Position numbers and translations under genes: made by a program. Positions 1 to 6,611 of a DNA stretch of 7,574 bases are shown piece by piece. The DNA is from Candidatus Hodarchaeota archaeon (GTDB lineage: Archaea > Asgardarchaeota > Heimdallarchaeia > Hodarchaeales > YT1-057). The notes under the pieces are model-generated. The model was given only the letters and a program-made list of their open reading frames with translations. It was not told where the DNA came from and did no database searches. Each line of letters begins with the position of its first letter. Position 1 is the stretch's first letter. Where the stretch lies: the NCBI GenBank assembly GCA_016839955.1, contig JAEOTI010000182.1, positions 1-7,574 on the forward strand, written 5' to 3'.

Positions 1-171
1 GTTATGGATATTGACTCAGAAAAATTAAAAGAAGATGCTATAACTCTTAATCCATCACTTAAAGTCTTTTTTACTAGTGTTAAGACAGGAACTGGTCTTG
101 AACCAACTTTTAAAGAAATTAGTAGTAGTACAGGTAATGAGAATCTCTTTCCGATAAAATATATGGTGTAA
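1..171 (+). CDS. hypB: HypB-like hydrogenase nickel-incorporation GTPase, C-terminal end (partial)
   Basis: Reading frame 1 is open from the left edge to a TAA at 169-171 and gives 56 residues; the start and the nucleotide-binding motifs lie outside the window. The visible part has the pattern of the HypB C-terminus: an acidic helix (DIDSEKLKEDA), then LNPSLKVFFTS, then KTGTGLEPTFKEI. This matches the family's DA-x3-NP-x4-hhxxS-x-KTGxG end, where the last G-domain strand and loop help bind guanine. HypB uses GTP hydrolysis to deliver nickel to the large subunit of [NiFe] hydrogenase in the cytoplasm. UreG, the urease homologue, has a similar KTGEG end, but the 'DAxxLNP' stretch favours HypB. 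About 16 residues of non-conserved tail follow the domain. The protease gene starts 3 bases after the stop, so the two are probably co-transcribed. The family call is fairly sure; the HypB versus UreG choice is less so. Confidence 0.75.
   Translation, partial: VMDIDSEKLKEDAITLNPSLKVFFTSVKTGTGLEPTFKEISSSTGNENLFPIKYMV
165..168 (+). promoter_or_regulatory. Ribosome binding site for the TTG start of the protease
   Basis: GGTG lies inside the last codons of the HypB gene, six bases before the TTG at 175. It matches part of the archaeal GGAGGTGAT consensus. Together with the in-frame stop at 169-171 it supports TTG 175 as the protease start. Confidence 0.45.
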
Positions 172-174
172 AAT

Positions 175-2655
175 TTGAAAATTCTTGCTCTAGTTGTCAT
201 TTTCTCCTTTATTATTCCTTTACCAATAATTGGTGGAAAAAAAGGAATGTTAGAAGACAATATTCCAATCTTGACTCAACCTAGAAGCAACAATACACCA
301 AGTCAAAAGGAATTGCTAGAAAAGGATTCTACTGAGACAGTTCAAGCAATATACTTGTTTAAGAAATTACCTTCACTTATTTCTCCTAACCTTCGTGTTC
401 TACATCAATTTAAATTTCGTCCTGCGATCCTGGTTGAAGGATCAGTGTCTCAATTAAGGGAATTGACCCAAAAAGAAAATAAAAACTTAATTACTGTCGT
501 TGAAAACCAGAAAACTAGTTCCATTCTTTCTTCTCCACCAATACATCCATACAATCAACTACTTGGAATCGAAAATGTTAGAGAGGAAATAGGAGCAAAT
601 ATATTACATTCGTTAGGATATGATGGCACAGGAATACGGATTGGAGTCATTGACACTGGTGTGGACTCTAGTCACCCAGATTTTGAAGGACGAGTCATTG
701 CAGAAGAATCATTTGTTAAAACAATATTTGGTTACTCTGTTGACGTCATTGATCCCTCTGATGAGCAAGGTCATGGCACCTGGGTTGCAGGAATTGCTGC
801 AGGAAAAGAATATGGTATTGCTCCAAATGCTTCTATCATAAGTGCTAAAATTTTTGGTAACAATTCTGTGGCAGGTAATGGAAACGTTGTAGGAGAAGAA
901 ACCACAGCGGCAATCTTAGCAGCTATTGATTTTTGTGTAGAACAAGGTGCTGATATCATAAACCTCTCAATAGGCCAGTACCATAATTTGCCTACTAGTT
1001 TACGTCAAGAATACATAAATTCTGTATCTTTAACTAATAAAACTATTTTTGCAATAGCGGCAGGAAATTCTGGATATAATGGTATAGATGGTGGGACTGT
1101 TAACAATCCTGGTACAGCTTTACAAGCTATTACTGTTGCAGCGGCTATGGATCTCCATTCAATGGCAAGTTTCTCAGGTACAGGTCCAAAACCAGATTAT
1201 TCTATGAAACCGGATATCTCTGCTCCAGGAGTTTTTGTCTTAGGTCCAAAAAATGGAGGAGGTTTCAAAAGTGGGAGTGGTACATCAGCTGCAACCCCAA
1301 TTGTTGCAGGAGCATCAGCCCTTCTCTTACAATATGCAAAAGGAAATGGATATCTAACTACTCCTGGAACTATTAAAGCAGCTTTAATGTCAGCAGCGGT
1401 TCCAATGACGGCGGGAACAATACCTTTTCCTATTTGGCGTCAGGGTGCAGGATTTCTCAACGTCGCGCAAGCATATGTGATATTAAAAGATTCTCTAACT
1501 GGTTCTTCATTTGATATAATATACACTCATCCAAGAAAACTTCCTTTTGATCCTTTTACAAAACTCTTCAAAGGACAAAAATGGACCTTCAATTTAACAG
1601 TGATAGTCTCTGGTACAAAAAATATTACCTTAGAAGCCACAAATCCAACCCTTGAGATTGAAATTCCTTCTATTGTTGAAATAAAAGATTCTCAACTGGT
1701 TGAAGTAAAATTTAGTGCTTTACCAACATCAGAGAATATCGTTGTACTTGATAACATAAAAGCAACTACACATTTGGGAGCCACAACCGATATTCAAATA
1801 CAAGGAAAAATATCTACAGCTGAAGCATTTGTCTTAATTGATGAGGCGCATCAAGTTATTGTTCCTAGACCGGATGATTCTTCAGCAGAAACCATATTTG
1901 GCGATAATAGCAACATTTATGGAGCTTTTCGTGAGTTTACATTATTGATGGAATCTGCTACTATTGCAGTAACTCCTTATCTCGGACCAGAATTAAATTC
2001 GACTATTCTTAATGGTTTTGATCTGTTTATTATGTTAGATCCTTTTTCATATAATTATGATATTTTTACTGATTGGATATTACCTCAAGATTACACATTC
2101 TTATCCTTTACAGAAAATGAAATTTCTGCACTTCAAAAATGGATGAATGGAACAGGCTCTGTGCTAATAGCAACACGTGGAAATGAAACTGTTTATCTTC
2201 CTGCACTGAACGACTTCATAAGTCCTTATGGGATTTCAGTTCAATATGACTATATTGCAAATACATGGGACTATAATTTAACTGAACCATTTTCTGAAAC
2301 TGGAATATATGCAGGACCTTCTGTAATGACTGATTCGGAGAGTTTTATTTTTGCTACCTGTTTCAACAAAAATTTAATGGTGGGACATGAAGAATCTACT
2401 GGTTCCCGACTATTGGTTATTGGAACCGATTACTGTTTTGACTATTATGCATTCCATGGCTATTATGGGTATGCTGTAGAGAATAATAAACGGTTTGTTT
2501 ATGACATGATAAGTTGGGTTCTCAACGCATCTATTTCACCCGAAATTACGACAAATCAAAGTAACAAAAATAGATTTGACTTCATCATTTATGGCTTCTT
2601 TGTAATACTTCCAGTCTGGGCAATCATTAGGCGTCGGAAGAAAAAAATCTCTTAA
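175..2655 (+). CDS. Secreted, membrane-anchored subtilisin-family (S8) serine protease with site-1-protease-like layout
   Basis: An extracellular serine endopeptidase of 826 residues. The TTG start is preferred because the frame is closed by the HypB stop just upstream, and because the next ATG (codon 25) would remove the signal peptide (residues 1-20, LALVVIFSFIIPLPII). Residues ~50-125 look like an I9-type inhibitory propeptide. The catalytic domain spans ~130-440 with the full set: D160 in GVIDTGVDSSHPDF, H200 in GHGTWVAG, oxyanion N298 in AAGNSG and S371 in SGTSAATPIVAG. A probable beta-sandwich follows (~450-548). Next is a domain at ~550-785 that starts VLIDEAHQ and ends near LLVIGTDYCFDYY, resembling DUF4350/GATase-I-like folds. 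A hydrophobic helix (801-818) and an RRRKKK tail suggest a C-terminal anchor with the enzyme outside. The order resembles eukaryotic site-1 protease (MBTPS1). Many N-x-S/T sequons fit a surface protein. The protease call is very sure; the C-terminal domain call is inference. Confidence 0.96.
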   Translation: MKILALVVIFSFIIPLPIIGGKKGMLEDNIPILTQPRSNNTPSQKELLEKDSTETVQAIYLFKKLPSLISPNLRVLHQFKFRPAILVEGSVSQLRELTQKENKNLITVVENQKTSSILSSPPIHPYNQLLGIENVREEIGANILHSLGYDGTGIRIGVIDTGVDSSHPDFEGRVIAEESFVKTIFGYSVDVIDPSDEQGHGTWVAGIAAGKEYGIAPNASIISAKIFGNNSVAGNGNVVGEETTAAILAAIDFCVEQGADIINLSIGQYHNLPTSLRQEYINSVSLTNKTIFAIAAGNSGYNGIDGGTVNNPGTALQAITVAAAMDLHSMASFSGTGPKPDYSMKPDISAPGVFVLGPKNGGGFKSGSGTSAATPIVAGASALLLQYAKGNGYLTTPGTIKAALMSAAVPMTAGTIPFPIWRQGAGFLNVAQAYVILKDSLTGSSFDIIYTHPRKLPFDPFTKLFKGQKWTFNLTVIVSGTKNITLEATNPTLEIEIPSIVEIKDSQLVEVKFSALPTSENIVVLDNIKATTHLGATTDIQIQGKISTAEAFVLIDEAHQVIVPRPDDSSAETIFGDNSNIYGAFREFTLLMESATIAVTPYLGPELNSTILNGFDLFIMLDPFSYNYDIFTDWILPQDYTFLSFTENEISALQKWMNGTGSVLIATRGNETVYLPALNDFISPYGISVQYDYIANTWDYNLTEPFSETGIYAGPSVMTDSESFIFATCFNKNLMVGHEESTGSRLLVIGTDYCFDYYAFHGYYGYAVENNKRFVYDMISWVLNASISPEITTNQSNKNRFDFIIYGFFVILPVWAIIRRRKKKIS

Positions 2656-2999
2656 AGAAAAACAGATTGCTAATACTGTAGCAGTATAAAATTCCCACTA
2701 GCTTCTATAGTTCTCTAGTCAGAATTTTTACTTTAAATCAAAGTGAAGTAATTTCGAGATCAGATATTTTTGTTGTTTCAGTTATCCATCTAGATTTCTT
2801 CATGTTGGAAATTACTTGATGACATATTCTATTTTTAACTTGCATAACCCAAATAATCCTTCTTTATTCTTAGAAAAGCAATTTTTTGATTTTAATTTTA
2901 ACAAAATTTTTATTTAATCAAAATTTTATTTTAGGATTAATTATATCTTAAAGTCAATCCATTCTTTTTTTCCTTTTTTTTGATCTTTATTTTCAAAGC
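2656..2999. other. AT-rich non-coding block
   Basis: Stops are frequent in all six frames and I find no gene. Shortly after the protease stop there is a weak perfect dyad, ATACTG-TAG-CAGTAT (2673-2687). The stretch from about 2880 is almost pure A+T, with two near-copies of a 15-base word (CAAAATTTTTATTTA at 2902-2916 and CAAAATTTTATTTTA at 2919-2933). These are more likely low complexity than a true repeat. The block may hold the protease terminator and a promoter for the HD gene, but no TATA box stands out from the background. Confidence 0.6.
2961..2994 (+). terminator. T-rich tract, possible transcription terminator
   Basis: Two runs, T7 (2965-2971) and T8 (2974-2981), separated only by CC, with further T-rich sequence to 2994. 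Oligo-T in the non-template strand is the usual intrinsic stop signal in archaea. It lies ~300 bases after the protease stop, so it could end a long 3' leader, or it may be part of the AT-rich background. Confidence 0.35.
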
Positions 3000-3227
3000 T
3001 CGACCCACGTAAAATCTCAATTCAAGGGGATTTTTGTTTCAGCTATCTGCTCTGGGAGCGTTAACACTCACTTTGGTGAAAAAGAAGGACCTGAGTATCT
3101 TGAGTTCTCATTAGAATCAGAGGATGTTGCCCACGCTGCAATTTACCTAGCTAAAGAATCAGAGACCGCTAACACACGCGAATTAGAACTTAAACCTAGG
3201 TATAAACCTCGAAAACGGAAGAGATAA
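3000..3227 (+). pseudogene. C-terminal remnant of a short-chain dehydrogenase/reductase (SDR), no start codon
   Basis: The frame ending at TAA 3225-3227 (followed at once by TAG) reads FKGIFVSAICSGSVNTHF, then EDVAHAAIYLAKESETANT, RELELKPRYKPRKRKR. This is the end of a classical SDR: the 'GIxVxxIxPGxVxT' strand and loop after the catalytic helix, the 'PEDVAxAixYLA' helix and the final 'NEIxIRP'-type strand. About 75 codons are visible, against ~230-260 for the family. The Rossmann motif TGxxxGxG, NAG and YxxxK are all absent. The frame is open back to a stop at 2949-2951 but contains no ATG, GTG or TTG, and upstream of ~3000 it runs into T-rich sequence. It is therefore a truncated gene rather than a small one. 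The retained part has no internal stop or frameshift, which suggests recent loss or an assembly join. It is a different SDR subfamily from the intact one at 3986-4768, which ends in DGG. The HD gene lies 27 bases after the TAA in the same frame. Confidence 0.75.
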
Positions 3228-3254
3228 TAGAGGATTCACTTTACTTTCGCAAGA

Positions 3255-3977
3255 GTGTTTGAAATGGTATTTTCTCGAGCCTTGACAAAAAGAGAACAAG
3301 TAATTTTGGAACGTATGCAAGAATTTGTAAGGAAACAACATGCAAATTCTGATTCTCATGATTACTCTCATGTATTTTCTGTTGTTAGATACTCCATTAT
3401 GATTGCAGAAGGTATTGAAGAACCAGTAGATCCTTTCGTTGTCGTTGCAGGTTCCCTGCTTCATGATATAGGAAAAACTACTCATATGTTTGGTCATTTT
3501 CATGGATTATTTGGAGGTTCTATTGCAGAAGAATATCTTGATGGGCTTGAAATGGAGACAGAATTAAGAGACCAAATCTGTCGAGTTGTCATAAGACACA
3601 CTCCTACCTCAGGAATTCCTCCTGTGACTGTAGAAGAGAAAATAGTTTTTGATGCAGACGCTTTAGATCGCTTGGGGTTGATGGGACTACTTCGAGGCTT
3701 TTTGGGTAAGGAAGGTAGCATGCAAGGTATTTTGGAGAAATATATGAAAAGCCGATTAAAAGACTATGAGAAACTTCATTTTGACATCTCCCGAGATATG
3801 GGGATGGGAATGGCACAAGAACTCGAAGGTTTTGTTTTTCTTATTCAGAAACGCCTTGAGGACAGGATGAGTAACATTTCTGACTTGTTAGAACCACTCA
3901 ACACCGTAGAAGTTGTTGCACCTTCCCCAAAAAGAAGTGCGCCAAAAAAGAAAGGAAAGAAACGTAAGAAAAAGTAG
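3255..3977 (+). CDS. HD-domain metal-dependent phosphohydrolase (YedJ/YpgQ-like) with basic tail
   Basis: A 240-residue cytoplasmic protein. The HD signature is complete: H35 and H39 in SHDYSH, H70-D71 in LLHDIGK, H115 in VVIRHT, and the D133/D135/D138 cluster in FDADALDRLG. The order 'HDxxH - LLHDIGK - IRHT - EEKIVFDADALDRLG', followed by a helical part with 'YEKL' (~170-215), resembles the YedJ/YpgQ group, some of which hydrolyse nucleotide di- or triphosphates. The substrate here is unknown. Residues ~223-240 form a lysine/arginine-rich tail (APKKKGKKRKKK) that might bind nucleic acid or membrane. The start is uncertain. GTG 3255 is the longest. ATG 3264 has AGAGTG six bases upstream and would give 237 residues; both keep the whole domain. 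Upstream in the same frame is the broken SDR, so the gene was perhaps second in an operon. It ends 8 bases from the convergent SDR gene. Confidence 0.88.
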   Translation: MFEMVFSRALTKREQVILERMQEFVRKQHANSDSHDYSHVFSVVRYSIMIAEGIEEPVDPFVVVAGSLLHDIGKTTHMFGHFHGLFGGSIAEEYLDGLEMETELRDQICRVVIRHTPTSGIPPVTVEEKIVFDADALDRLGLMGLLRGFLGKEGSMQGILEKYMKSRLKDYEKLHFDISRDMGMGMAQELEGFVFLIQKRLEDRMSNISDLLEPLNTVEVVAPSPKRSAPKKKGKKRKKK

Positions 3978-3986
3978 ACTTTTTTT
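3969..3986. terminator. Hairpin plus T-tract between convergent genes
   Basis: AAAAAGT (3969-3975), AG, ACTTTTT (3978-3984) form a perfect 7-bp dyad that covers the HD-gene stop codon and runs into a T7 tract (3980-3986). On the plus strand this fits termination of the HD transcript. The mirror-image A-tract gives T-rich RNA on the other strand too, so it could stop the minus-strand SDR transcript. The stem is mostly A-T and weak, so the T-tract is probably the active part. Confidence 0.5.
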
Positions 3987-4768
3987 CAACTCGATAAAAG
4001 TCCACCATCTAAAACCAAGGCATGTCCATTCATGTATGATGATGCATCACTTGCAAGAAAAAGAATTGCGCCCTTCAGATCATCTGGAGTTCCAAATCTT
4101 TTCATGGGAATTAATTCAAGAAGATATTCGCGAAATGGGCTTTCATCAGAAGTAAAATGGCGACTCATATAACTAGGAAACCACCCTGGCATTAAAGTGT
4201 TGACACGAATACCATGGCTAATCCATTCAACTGCTAATTGCTTTGTTAACCCTATTAATCCTGCTTTTGAACTACAATAACCACTTATCCCTATTTGACT
4301 ACCCTTCAAGGCAGCTACTGAGCTAATGAGAAGAATATTTCCCCCTGTCTTTCGATCAATCATTCTACTTCCAAAAGCTTTTGCAGAAAGGAATGCACCT
4401 GTTAAATTTGTATCAAGAACCATTTTCCACTTATCAAGGGGCATATCTTTGGTGGATTCCCCCCAAGTTACCCCAGCATTGGCAATTAATACATCACAGC
4501 GGTCAAAGAATCTATAAACATTAGTAGCGAAGTTCTCTACCTCTCTCTCAGAAGTAACATCACATTGGAATGTAAGACATCTTTGACCAGTTTTTTCAAT
4601 TTTATCTTGTGACTCTTCAAGAGAACCGTGCTTTCCTCGCCCACATATTGCAACATCAGCTCCTGCCTCTGCTACTGCTTCTGCCATAGTCAATCCTAAA
4701 CCTGTTGCGCCACCAGTAATTGCAACAACCTTACCATCCATTTTAAAGAGATCTAAACTACGGGTCAT
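3986..4768 (-). CDS. Short-chain dehydrogenase/reductase (classical SDR), NAD(P)-dependent oxidoreductase
   Basis: A complete 260-residue classical SDR. Visible motifs are the cofactor loop TGGATGLG (T18 to G25), CDVT (D70), NAGVT (N97-A98-G99), structural N121, catalytic S149/S150 in LLISSVAALKG, and Y164/K168 in GYCSSKAG. Then come HGIRVNTLMPGWF and the C-terminal ASDASSYMNGHALVLDGG. R44 after the second strand (CGRG) suggests NADP(H) rather than NAD(H), an inference from one position. The overall pattern is like gluconate 5-dehydrogenase, 2-deoxygluconate 3-dehydrogenase and FabG-type reductases, but the substrate cannot be read from sequence. The ATG start at 4766-4768 has AAAGGA about eight bases upstream and nine residues before the domain begins. 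ATG at codon 10 is the alternative. It is divergent from the ligase gene and convergent with the HD gene, so it is probably transcribed alone. Confidence 0.95.
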   Translation of the reverse strand: MTRSLDLFKMDGKVVAITGGATGLGLTMAEAVAEAGADVAICGRGKHGSLEESQDKIEKTGQRCLTFQCDVTSEREVENFATNVYRFFDRCDVLIANAGVTWGESTKDMPLDKWKMVLDTNLTGAFLSAKAFGSRMIDRKTGGNILLISSVAALKGSQIGISGYCSSKAGLIGLTKQLAVEWISHGIRVNTLMPGWFPSYMSRHFTSDESPFREYLLELIPMKRFGTPDDLKGAILFLASDASSYMNGHALVLDGGLLSS

Positions 4769-4860
4769 ACAAACAATTTCCTTTGAGGAATTATTTTGAA
4801 AATGATAACATGGAAATTAAAATAGAATTTTCTTTTGAAAGATATTGAAGTGAGTAAAAG
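4769..4860. promoter_or_regulatory. Divergent promoter region between SDR and DNA ligase
   Basis: These 92 bases must carry the promoters of both genes. The best TATA-like element is the A+T stretch AAATTAAAATAG at ~4814-4825. Read rightwards it would place transcription start ~15 bases before the ligase start. Read leftwards (CTATTTTAATTT) it could serve the SDR gene with a short leader. A short dyad, TTCCT-TTG-AGGAA (4779-4791), overlaps the SDR ribosome binding site and could be an operator, though it is short enough to be chance. Confidence 0.4.
4850..4853 (+). promoter_or_regulatory. Ribosome binding site for the TTG start of DNA ligase
   Basis: GTGA, a core part of the archaeal GGAGGTGAT consensus, lies seven bases before TTG 4861. 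With the conserved N-terminal helix encoded right after it, this supports TTG rather than the ATG 30 bases later. Confidence 0.4.
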
Positions 4861-6546
4861 TTGATTCCATTTTTGGAATTCTGCGAAACAATGGAGACTG
4901 TTTCAAAAACTACAAAACGGAAAGAAAAATCTGCTTTTGTAGCTCAATTACTCACTCAAGCTTCTACAGAGACTGAATTAGAAGCATTGTGCTATTTTTC
5001 AATTGGAATGGTCAATCCTACAATAAAACTTGGAATAAGTTGGAGATCAGTAAACCGGGTTATCCAGTCATTATCGGGAAAGACTGAGAAAGCCTTTCGA
5101 AATCAATACCGAGAAAATGCAGATTTTGGAAGCCTTGTTGAATTCGCACTTCAATCAAGAAAGAAGGATTTGACTCAATTTTTATCCACACCGGCTAAAG
5201 AAGAAAAAAAGTATTTTATCCTTGATATCTATAACCAACTATTGGAAATCACTAATTTCAAAGGAAAAGGTTCAATCAAAGTAAAAAATGATACAATAAG
5301 GAGGATTTTTAGTCAAATCTCACCACTCGAAAGTAAATATATAGCCCGATTTCTTACTGAAGACGCTAGAACTGGTTTTAGGGTGGGAATGTTAGATGAA
5401 GCAATTTCTAGAGCTTACAATGTAGAGAGTAATTTAGTTCGTCGTACTCGGATGCTAATAGGAGATGCAGGAAAAACAGCGGTATTAGCGAAAAAAGGAA
5501 CAGATGCGCTAAAGAATGTGTCTATCGAGTTATTTCGTCCAATTGGTTTGATGTTAGCAGAAAAAGCAGAACAACCTGAGAATGCAACTTCAAGGTTTGG
5601 TGAAAAAATAGCTGTTGAACCTAAAATAGATGGGATTCGAGCTCAAATACATAGAGATACTGATGGATCTGCGTGTATTTTTTCTAGACGATTAGAAAAT
5701 ATAACAGATGGTTTTCCTGATCTTGTTGAAGGATTATCGGTTTTACAGGACCATTCAGTAATTTTAGACGGGGAAATTGTTGCGTTCATAGACGGAAAAC
5801 CAGTTTTCTTTCAAGATCTTATCCAACGGAAAAGAAAACATCAATCCAAAGATTACGCTGAGAAACTCCCTGTTCAATTCTTTGCTTTTGACATAATCTA
5901 TAAAGATGGCAAGCTACTTATCGATGAACCTTATACAATTCGACGACAGGAATTAGAAGATTTACTTCCGAATAAGGGTAAAATTCAGCCAATAGACTCA
6001 TTTAAGGTTACTACAGAAGCAGAGATTAGAAAATTATTTGATAAATTCTCCCAAAAATACGAAGGGGTTATGATAAAGGCTTTAGACGGCCCTTATGTCG
6101 CAGGTCGTAGAGGCAAACATTGGATGAAACTCAAACTTGAAATGGAATTAGATTTGGTAATTATAGGAGCAGAATGGGGTCACGGTCGACGGACAGGATG
6201 GTTATCTGATTATTTACTTGCAGCTTATGATGAAGAAAATGATGACTATGTTGTAGTTGGGAAAACATTCAAAGGTCTTACTGATTCAGAATTCAAAGAT
6301 ATGACAGAGCGCCTCAAGCAATTGGCGGTCAAAGATGAGGGACGGGGATTATTTGTTTCACCCCAGATTGTAGTAAAAGTTGTTTTTGAAGGAATTCAAG
6401 CTTCAAAACGATACAAATCAGGATTAGCATTAAGGTTTGCTAGGATTACTGAAATACGTTCTGACAAACCTGTAGAAGAAGTAGACTCACTGAGAACCGT
6501 AAAACAGATTTTTAATCAACAATTTCAGACTCAATCGCGAGTATAA
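4861..6546 (+). CDS. lig: ATP-dependent DNA ligase (archaeal type)
   Basis: Seals nicks in duplex DNA with ATP during Okazaki-fragment joining and repair. At 561 residues it has the family's usual length. The N-terminal DNA-binding domain (~1-225) opens with FLEFCETMETVSKTTKRKEK, the conserved 'ExLExTTxRxEK' helix; this is why TTG 4861 is taken over ATG at codon 11. It also contains TGFRVG (171-176), the equivalent of GelRIGV. The nucleotidyltransferase domain (~230-430) has every motif: I, KIDGIR with the AMP-accepting lysine K255; III, LDGEIVAF (302-309); IIIa, FAFDIIY (341-347); IV, EGVMIK (401-406); V, WMKLK (421-425). The OB domain (~430-555) ends with the motif VI region RFARITEIRSDKP (525-537). 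No key residue is missing, so the enzyme should be active. The gene is alone on its strand, divergent from the SDR and convergent with the small membrane protein gene. No hairpin terminator is obvious after its stop. Confidence 0.98.
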   Translation: MIPFLEFCETMETVSKTTKRKEKSAFVAQLLTQASTETELEALCYFSIGMVNPTIKLGISWRSVNRVIQSLSGKTEKAFRNQYRENADFGSLVEFALQSRKKDLTQFLSTPAKEEKKYFILDIYNQLLEITNFKGKGSIKVKNDTIRRIFSQISPLESKYIARFLTEDARTGFRVGMLDEAISRAYNVESNLVRRTRMLIGDAGKTAVLAKKGTDALKNVSIELFRPIGLMLAEKAEQPENATSRFGEKIAVEPKIDGIRAQIHRDTDGSACIFSRRLENITDGFPDLVEGLSVLQDHSVILDGEIVAFIDGKPVFFQDLIQRKRKHQSKDYAEKLPVQFFAFDIIYKDGKLLIDEPYTIRRQELEDLLPNKGKIQPIDSFKVTTEAEIRKLFDKFSQKYEGVMIKALDGPYVAGRRGKHWMKLKLEMELDLVIIGAEWGHGRRTGWLSDYLLAAYDEENDDYVVVGKTFKGLTDSEFKDMTERLKQLAVKDEGRGLFVSPQIVVKVVFEGIQASKRYKSGLALRFARITEIRSDKPVEEVDSLRTVKQIFNQQFQTQSRV

Positions 6547-6573
6547 TTCTCAATATGTTTAAAGGATTTAATG

Positions 6574-6611
6574 TAAAAAAGTGGAAAAATGAGGTCTTGA
6601 GTAAGAACTCA
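6574..6611 (-). terminator. Terminator-like sequence after the small membrane protein gene
   Basis: On the minus strand, a short dyad TGAGT-TCTT-ACTCA (6611-6598) covers the stop codon. Downstream are T5 (6589-6585) and T6 (6580-6575) tracts separated by CCAC. T-tracts of this kind are typical archaeal stop signals. The dyad has only five base pairs and may be chance. Confidence 0.4.

Noticed and set aside
2673..2687. Perfect 6-bp dyad with a 3-base loop just after the protease stop, as a terminator
   Set aside because: The stem is short and A-T-rich, and no T-run follows directly (the next bases are AAAATTCCC).
2902..2933. Tandem copy of a 15-base CAAAATTTT word, as a possible iteron or repeat array
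   Set aside because: There are only two imperfect copies, in sequence that is nearly all A and T; chance and low complexity explain it.
3000..3227. The SDR remnant as a duplicated tail of the intact SDR at 3986-4768
   Set aside because: The C-terminal motifs differ (ELELKP against LVLDGG), and the sequences after the PG/SG loop do not align, so they belong to different SDR subfamilies.
3183..3503. 106-codon minus-strand frame opposite the SDR remnant and HD gene
   Set aside because: It lies antisense to well-conserved HD motifs and its product is rich in Cys, Phe and Lys without a recognisable pattern, as expected of a shadow frame.
4861..4893. ATG at 4891 as the ligase start
   Set aside because: It would remove the first ten residues (FLEFCE) of the helix conserved at the N-terminus of archaeal ligases; TTG 4861 keeps it and has GTGA upstream.
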